Assembly: GCF_958295425.1 (NCBI RefSeq)
Contig: NC_081149.1
Span: 12,792,961-12,856,960 of the forward strand
DNA length: 64,000 bases
Reading direction: 5' to 3'
Origin: Solea solea
Lineage: Eukaryota > Chordata > Actinopteri > Pleuronectiformes > Soleidae
Positions 34,422-64,000 of this stretch are shown piece after piece. The translations under genes and the position numbers were made by a program. The notes beneath the pieces were generated by a model. It had not been told where the DNA came from, ran no database searches, and saw only the letters and a program-made list of their open reading frames with translations. The stretch's first letter is position 1, and every line of letters begins with the position of its first letter.

Positions 34422-37400
34422 ATGGCTGCTGTTGTGGAGCGTGGTACTGTTGCAAACAACACTCAAGCAGACCCAATGTCCTTGAAGAAAGCTGTGTCTG
34501 CGGCGTCGCCGCTCACCCTGAGAATAGTTGCTGAATGCTCCGTTACGAAGGCAAGAGCTTGTGATCTCATATTGCCTCACAGCGCCGTCAGCACGCCGGT
34601 TTTCATGCCTGTCGGTACTCAGGGAACTCTGAAGGGGATCACCGTGGATCAGCTGGAGGGGCTTGGGTGTCAGATTTGTCTTGGGAACACATATCACCTG
34701 GGAATGAGGCCGGTAGGCGACACTGCAACATCATTTGAATATGATTCATTCGGCTTAAATGGTGTCTGTTCGAGTTCATCATGGTTTTCCACTCTGACTC
34801 TCTTTCATGCAGGGACCTGAGTTGATCACCAAAGCCAATGGTTTACATGGGTTCATGAACTGGAAGAAAAATCTTCTAACTGTGAGTGTGGCTTTCTTAA
34901 ATAAATAAATATATGAACCTGTGCTGACATTAAGTAATGTACTGTAGGCAACAGAACGACAAGGGGACACAGAGAGAGAGAGGGAGATAAATAGTTTTAA
35001 TGAACTGATACACTTTGAGAGCTTTTTAAGTGCACCATCAAATACTTGTATATGTTTTAATTGACTGGAGCACTTTATGTACTTTTAAAGTGTGTGTGCA
35101 AGTTTTGGTATTTTTACATGTTCTGAATTCCAAGTGTCTGCAACGTTGTGTGACATCCAGTGCTTTTGTAAGTTTTGAACCATCGGAAGTACTTAAGGTA
35201 CCTTTTTCAATGTGTGCAATATCTGGAACTTATTGCACACATATATGGTATCTATTATTGGTTCGTTAACAAGAGGCGTTGTTGTGCTGCCCCTGAAATA
35301 TTGTGTTTCACTTCATACTTACAGGACAGTGGAGGGTTTCAGATGGTCTCTCTCGTTGAACTCTCAGAGGTCACTGAGGAAGGGGTCAAGTTCAAGTCAC
35401 CCTATGATGGCAAAGAGATCCACCTCAGTCCCGAGAAATCCATCAGCATACAGAACAGTCTGGGTACTGGTTCATCTGTTGAATCTTGCGAATTGGACCA
35501 TGTCCAGAATCTTTAAAGTAGCTTACAGACTCTCTCTGTATTCCTCTGTGCATTTCCAGGGTCGGACATCATGATGCAGCTGGACGACGTAGTCAGCAGT
35601 ACTGTGACGGGACCGCGGGTGGAGGAGGCCATGCACAGATCCATTCGCTGGCTGGACCGCTGCATAGCGGCCAATGGAAATCCAGACAAACAGAACCTTT
35701 TTGCCATCATACAGGGAGGACTGAATGCAGAGCTGCGCAAGGCTTGTCTAGACGGTAAAGAGTCCTGTTCTGCCACAAAACTTTTTCTTCTTCTGATCAA
35801 CTACCGCTGTCCCAGTAAATGGAACTGTTGACAGTCATGCTTGATAGTTGGATTGGATTCAGATTTAGCCCAAGAGCATTTTTTCCAGAAAATCCAGTTT
35901 TTCCAGGTAGCCAGTAACGAAACAGCCATTTTAGTTAGAAAGCTCACATGACGGGTTTCTCCTCTCTGTAAATGCATGTATTTAAATAAGATTTTACATC
36001 CAAATCCAACAAGGAAATGTATGTTAAACACAAAGATGGCATGGAGTTATCTTCAAAACATCAGGCTATGAAGGGGAATCCAGTAGAAATAACATTATAA
36101 ACGGTAAAACTGCAACAATAATTCAATTAATCAATTATTAATCGATTACTAAATTAATCATCCACTATTTTGATAATTGATTAATTGGTTTGAGTTTGTT
36201 TAATCAATACAAGTGTTCTGATTTTTCAGCTTCTTAAATGTGAATGTTTAGGTTTCTTTGCTCCATATAACAAAAAAAATCATTAAAACTGAATAATTTG
36301 GTTTGTGGACAAAACAAAACAAGACTGAGCTCATCATTATTTCCAGGTAAACACAGATCAATCAACCGATCAATCAAGTATTCGATTTATCTTATATTGT
36401 GCAAATAATTTCAGCCCTAATCAACTATAAAGATATTGGCAGCAAATACGCATAACTCATACTGTTAAGTTAATAGATATTTTATCCTCTTTCTGTAGAA
36501 ATGACTAAGCGTGATGTTCCTGGTTTTGCCATCGGAGGCCTGAGTGGAGGAGAGGAGAAGGACGACTTCTGGCGCATGGTCACACTGAGCACTGACCACC
36601 TACCACGAGAAAAGCCCCGATACCTCATGGGTGTGGGGTACGTCTGCCTGTCGATATTAATGTGCCTGATAACTGTGTTGTTTTTCATGACGTAATAATC
36701 TGTGTGATCCGCACATGCTGCAGGTATGCCGTCGATTTGGTTGTGTGCGTCGCTCTGGGATGCGATATGTTCGACTGTGTCTTCCCCACCCGGACTGCGG
36801 TAAGCACTCCTTTAGATCACGGTGTGATAAATTACTTTTAAATTGTCATTTAGTGAGTATAACTCCCTGTGCAAAACTGATTTCACCCTTGTTTAAAATG
36901 ATTCCCTTTCCTTTCCCTCAGAGGTTTGGCTCTGCTTTGGTGCCTTGGGGATCTCTCCAGGTTAAACACAAACAGTATGCCAAGGACTTCCAGCCCATAG
37001 ACCCAGATTGCCAGTGTCCCACCTGCAAAAGGTGAATTGAGAACAAGCGAGGGATCATTGTGTCACTTTAAAGGCTCACAAGATTTGGCTCACAAATCTT
37101 TTTTTATCGTTATTTCTAAAGCGGAGATGCTGTTCATCTATTGTGTGCGTGTGTCAACACCTATTTGTATTTTTGTTATATAATATACAAAAGTCCCCAC
37201 GACCCTCATGTGGAGGATAAAGCAGTGAATATACACTATAATAGCCTTACGACAAAGTAATTGCCTCAATAGCTGAGTATGTGATAGAACATGTAGGTGT
37301 AGGTGAAAGACGGATGCTTTAAATGTGTGATATATGACACGTGTTTCGTGTTTGTTGGCAGTGAATGATGATTAGATTTTTTTCTGATTTGGACATGTGA

Positions 37401-39440
37401 AAACTGTAGTACAGGTGAGAAGATGTTAACACTAAACCTGTTTGTTTTGTTTTGTTTTGTTTCCTCTTTCAGACATAGTCGAGCTTACCTTCATGCTCTT
37501 TTCAAGACAGACACCGCAGCCATGCATCACATCACCATCCATAACGTTGCCTACCAGGTGAGTGCTCTCTGTCTATGAAGACTGGTGCCTTTAATATACT
37601 TACATCACTCCAAACAAATCTAGAGTAAAGCTGATGTATTGCTGTGAATAAGAGCAAGGTTTAAAGAGCTTTAAAAGCCACAGCTGTGTGACATATCACA
37701 TAATCTTTTCCATAAATACTTCCTATAAGAAGTGTATAATGTTGAATTCACTGGGGTATAGCACAAATATATGCAATTCACAGTGCTGGTTGAAAAAGTG
37801 AGTCAGACCAGTTCAGGAGTAGTTTTTGATCATTCTCCACAGAATTGCCTCAGCTCCATGCACAGCACATTTACTTTGCTATTTACTGTCATCGTCCTGC
37901 TGTGTCACCCAGCTACGACTGAGTTTCACCAGGTGAACTCAAGATGAACTAATTAACTTAAATTGAGAATGAATTTTCCCTCAAAGAGGTCGATCTGTTC
38001 AGGCACAGAGGCTGCACTCTTCTTTACATTTGTCCATCTTTTATCCGTCTGTCTGAGACCGCTGTTGTAAGTGAGCTTTATGTTTGTCTGTCCTCTATTC
38101 CTGTGAAGGTTATCAGTCATCCTCAGTATTTGGCTGTCAGTGACTGGATTTTTCCTTGAGATAATTTTGAAGATGTTTCACCTCTCATCCAAGAGGCTTC
38201 TTCTCTTCACAACTGAACAGAAGAAGCATCTTGGATGAGAGGTGCAACATCTTCAAACTCCAGCGAACTACTGAAGATGTGCTCTTTTTCACAGTTTCAT
38301 TTTTTGGCACAGTACGTGTTCTTCCCAAACAGTTCAACTTAATATAACCTTTTCCTAGTGTCATTATCTCTGAGCTAATATCATTTTATTTTTAATTTGT
38401 GGATAGAAGTGTGCATGCACAATGTATAATCGGTGTTAGGTAGAGAGACATGAGCAGCTCCATTTATTATTTTAAGTCTTTCGCTGTTGTCACAGAGCTT
38501 CATTTGAACCTCATTGATCATTCAGCATTGTGCTTTTGGAGTCCTCTTAGCCAGACACCCACTTCTAGCGAGTGTAGCCAAAGTAATATATCATCTCTAT
38601 TTATGGGTAGTTTGTCAAACTTTGGACAAATTCATAATCAAACTTTTTAGAAACACTTTGTAACCCTTCATAGCTTCAAGCAAATGTTTGATACCGGCAG
38701 ATTTTTTCCTGTGAAGTGCAAACTGTGATTATTTTTTTTTTATTTATTTAGATTTAACACTAACCCACACCTTCAATCTGTTTGAGTTGTTGGAACTTCA
38801 GGTTTACAGGCTCCAAGAAGCTTTTGTTGATGTCATCGGGGTTCACACTTTTTCCTACGTACACTATGAATGTTGGAAGTATTTGAACTCTGATTATCTA
38901 ATCATATTAACGTGAGACAAGTTTTTTTTTGCATAAACGAAAACAATTTCAAGTGTCACCAATTTGTGTGTCATCGGCATTTTACTGATTTCCTTATTCA
39001 TGTTAAAAGAGGTGGTAAACATAACAAATGTTGACCTTTAAAATGTACATTTACTGTATTTTCTGTATTTCTATTCATATTTTATATCCATGTTAGTTAG
39101 TCGTCTCTACCCTTTTTTTTTTTTTTATCCTGTCACCATGCCATAGTAGCATCTGTTTACTCTGAGGAGCTGAGCTGACCTGTAGCTGACCCTTACATGC
39201 TGAAGGTGCAGAGGAGAAGGCGATTTGCTGCCAGAGCTCAATAATGACATTATTTTTCCTCAATTCATCAAACCTCTCTCGTTGCAGCTCACCCTAATGC
39301 GCTCTGTGAGGCAGAGCATCATCGAGGCCCGCTTCCCCGAGTTTATAAGGACGTTCATGAAGCGCATGTTTGAGTCTCCTGACCAGTACCCATGCTGGGC
39401 TGTGGACGCTCTCGCCTCCGTCCATGTCACCCTGGAATAG
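34422..39440 (+). CDS. qtrt1: Queuine tRNA-ribosyltransferase catalytic subunit 1 (complete, spliced)
   Basis: QTRT1, with QTRT2, swaps guanine-34 for queuine in tRNAs with GUN anticodons (Asp, Asn, His, Tyr). Exons: 34422-34712, 34813-34881, 35325-35463, 35560-35754, 36499-36637, 36724-36799, 36922-37031, 37473-37557 and 39288-39440. All are phase-consistent and give 418 aa (human 403). Landmarks: FMPVGTQ near residue 70, DSGGFQM with the substrate/catalytic Asp121, [18 protein letters not shown], nucleophile Asp295 in MFDCVFPTR, and the zinc-site cysteines CQCPTC with a following His. The ATG at 34422 is preceded by aac (a good Kozak context) and fits the family's N-terminus. An in-frame upstream ATG at 34347 would add 25 residues. 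The family and completeness are clear. Confidence 0.96.
36108..36418. mobile_element. Degenerate hAT-like MITE in qtrt1 intron 4
   Basis: AT-rich block running from aactgcaacaataatt to aatttcagccct, with internal attaatcgatta words. It resembles the common fish hAT-derived repeats that begin with agggctgcaac. The terminal inverted repeats are weak and no clean target duplication was found. Confidence 0.5.
38167..38256. mobile_element. Short fold-back element (MITE) in qtrt1 intron 8
   Basis: The left arm (about 38167-38204, ttgaagatgtttcacctctc...) is mirrored by the right arm (about 38219-38256, ...gagaggtgcaacatcttcaa) around a short spacer, giving a near-perfect 38-bp inverted repeat. The same sequence is familiar as a fish MITE. 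Confidence 0.8.
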
Positions 39441-39645
39441 AACACCAGAGAAATGGGATGAATATCAAGCAGTGACAGTGACATTTTTTTTTTTTTAAAT
39501 ATATATATATATATTTTTTAAATGACATTTTTTATGGACGATTATTTTCTACTCTGTGTTTGTATTTGTGTAAAGGTGCCGTGATGGCTGTGAGGAAAAT
39601 GGCTTTTGATCTGAAGGGAAAATAAAGCCTAGTTAGCTTTTACAA
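39441..39645 (+). other. qtrt1: qtrt1 3' UTR with poly(A) signal
   Basis: From the TAG at 39438-39440 to just past an AATAAA at 39621-39626. Cleavage near 39640 is inferred. Confidence 0.7.
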
Positions 39646-41559
39646 CAACCTCACAAATTGTCCTCAGAGCACACATTATGATAATGTGAGACTGAATGGG
39701 GTCTTAATGAAAATTGAAACACATGAACTATCTCCTGTGATATGCTCAGACAGTTTTTGTTGTTACCATGGCTACACAGCTTGGCCCACCCACTTGAAAT
39801 TAAATGTTTTTGCCTGGCTGTCGACTTATTGGTTGTTGGGTTGTTTTTTTTCAGTTTGTGGCTGTTTTGACAGGATTTTCCTTTGCCCAAATTGAAAGAT
39901 TAATAAATACATAGGGCCGAGTATTGTGCTGTTGAACATTTACTGCTGTCTAATTTTAAATGAAGCCTGCCTACTATAGTCTGTGTGCTGGTGTCACAGT
40001 AACCAGCAGAGGGCAAGAAAGATTAAACATGTGACAGTAAAACTGAATGATGTGCAGTACAAGTTTCCTCAGAGTAAATAAATGCATCTCAATGATACCA
40101 AATTATGATGCATGGTTTGTTTTCTTATCGGTTCAAAAGGCAATAATCCTTTCTGGCATTCTGAAGGTTTTGTCTGGAGCTCACAGAGGTGCTGTTTTAT
40201 CAAAGCTCCTCTTTGTGGGATTCATATTAATCACCGGCAGTTAATTAGAATAACACCTGTTGTCTGTGGCTTGGAGTCAACAGTCCTCTGTAAAGCACAT
40301 TGGAATTGCATTAGTGCCTCTGTTAGGACCAGGCTCTGTAAAATGTGACATGTGCTGGATGGCAGGCAAATGAAGACCGAGCGCAGCAGTGAAGTGCAAT
40401 TTTGCACAAAATGAGAGTCGTTAACAAGTGGCTATACCTTTAATGGCAGGTGTTTGTTATTGAGTTGCAATGTGCTCCATGTAAAATATTCAAAGTGGGA
40501 ATAACTACACTGCTCAGAAGAATTCAGGAAACACACCAATGGCATAAAAACTTGAAATATTCCAGGTGAAAATCTTCACTGATGAAAGAAAGTGTTTGTC
40601 AGAACAGTGAAACCTTTACAGTCTTGCATTACATTTCCTTTTTGTGTGAGGAAGGCCTGTTTTATTCCCCGAGCTTCGGCTGTGTATCTTTAATTATTTT
40701 TAGCATATGTGTGCTCAGTGAAAGAAGAGCAGCTCTCAGAGCTCAGTTGGCAAGCCGTGGAAAATCGTGTTAAGTGTTTTAAAACGAATGAGCACAGGCG
40801 AAGCTTTGCACGAAATAAATAAATTGGACGTGTTCTCATAGCCTCAGTGTCTCAGCGAGTGTCACTGAAACAAGTGTCACCTGCAGTGGAAGCTCGGTGG
40901 AGAATGAAAGCCACTGCTTTTTTCTCTGCAGTGATAATAAATGGACATTTCTGGGCATCATTTGTGTGTTTTGTGACAGTTTTTTTGGGGCCACAGTGTT
41001 TTTGGTCATAATGACAGAAGCGAGTACTTTGTAGACTGCTTATGTAATTGCTTTTATGTTCGTAGAATAAAAGGTCGCCGCCACAAACAGTACAATATTA
41101 TAATATTATAGGATAGTTACACGTTTGCAGTCGGTGCACCCATGCGGAGCTCAGGCAGGGAGGCAGGGAGGAGGATGCTGCTGCTGCTGCTGACAGAGAA
41201 CAACCAGTTGCTCAGCTCCAGCTTTCTCGGTCGAAGTGGAGCCTCCCCTGAACGCACCGACTGATGAACATCCTCGACCTGTTGCCTGCTACACTAGACA
41301 GACAGAGAGAGAGAGAGGGGGGAGGGAGAGAGGAAAGAGAGAGAGAGAGATAGAGAGAGAGGGAGAAGTAGTTTCTTCTGTCTTGGAGGAGATCGAAGAC
41401 AACACCATGAGATGCATCAATGTGTTCTTTATTCATCTACGTTTTGAACAGCAGGAGGAAAAGGAGCGGAGTTGGATGTAGAGGAGTCCACCTCCTCAGT
41501 GTGGAGGTGCGGCTTGCTTTGATATACATCTTTGTGTCCGGGAACTAAGGAGAAAGATC
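39646..41559. other. Spacer between qtrt1 and the Slo2 gene, including its 5' UTR
   Basis: No gene is seen up to about 41100. The last 400 bp are GC- and CpG-richer, with a CTG run (about 41177-41192) and a GA-rich tract (41298-41370), and probably hold the promoter and 5' UTR of the channel gene. A short upstream ORF lies at 41407-41481. Confidence 0.5.
41298..41370. repeat. GA-rich low-complexity tract
   Basis: A gagagag run in the probable 5' UTR/promoter of the Slo2 gene. Confidence 0.85.
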
Positions 41560-63887
<22,328 letters not shown>

Positions 63888-64000
63888 GTACGTTCCCCGC
63901 GACTTCCCTGAATCACCGTGACTCCTCACACTGCAAAAACATTAAGTCTTCCTTTATAATGTATAATGTTTTTCTCGCAACTGATAAAGAAAAGGCTGTT

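Overview
The window is vertebrate nuclear DNA, almost certainly from a teleost fish. Coding regions are split into short exons by introns with GT-AG (once GC-AG) borders. The repeats are typical of fish: a tRNA-derived SINE with the common fish 'gtcgctttggataaaagc' tail, several non-autonomous hAT elements with 8-bp target duplications, and many CA/GT microsatellites. Genes were assembled by hand from splice sites, reading phase and protein similarity recalled from the known families. No database search was run.

Layout. (1) 1-8810: a tandem satellite of about 38-bp units. From 3710 to about 7960 it holds five identical copies of a tRNA-Arg-like relic, spaced 0.95-1.24 kb apart. (2) 8811-9345: spacer. 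(3) 33914 down to about 9345, minus strand: a complete dynamin-2 gene (dnm2). It has 20 constitutive-position exons, the mutually exclusive exon-10 pair and the 12-nt 'GEIL' micro-exon that marks dynamin 2; the predicted protein is about 871 aa. (4) 33915-34421: a compact head-to-head intergenic region, probably a bidirectional promoter. (5) 34422-39440, plus strand: complete qtrt1, the catalytic subunit of the queuine tRNA-guanine transglycosylase (9 exons, 418 aa). (6) 39441-41559: spacer, then the 5' UTR of the next gene. (7) 41560-63887 and beyond, plus strand: the first 13 coding exons of a Slo2-family (KCNT) sodium-activated potassium channel, covering the N-terminus, S1-S6, pore and start of RCK1. 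It runs off the right edge.

The three genes are not a pathway. Dynamin 2 cuts membrane necks in endocytosis, QTRT1 modifies tRNA anticodons, and the Slo2 channel carries a Na+-gated K+ current. The neighbourhood is still informative: DNM2 and QTRT1 are neighbours on human 19p13.2, while human KCNT1 (9q34) and KCNT2 (1q31) lie on the sister segments that carry DNM1 and DNM3. A Slo2 gene beside dnm2/qtrt1 therefore looks like the third ohnologue, absent from mammals. I regard this as the most interesting inference here, together with the tRNA-like units inside the satellite. I found no clear evidence for an entirely new biological system.
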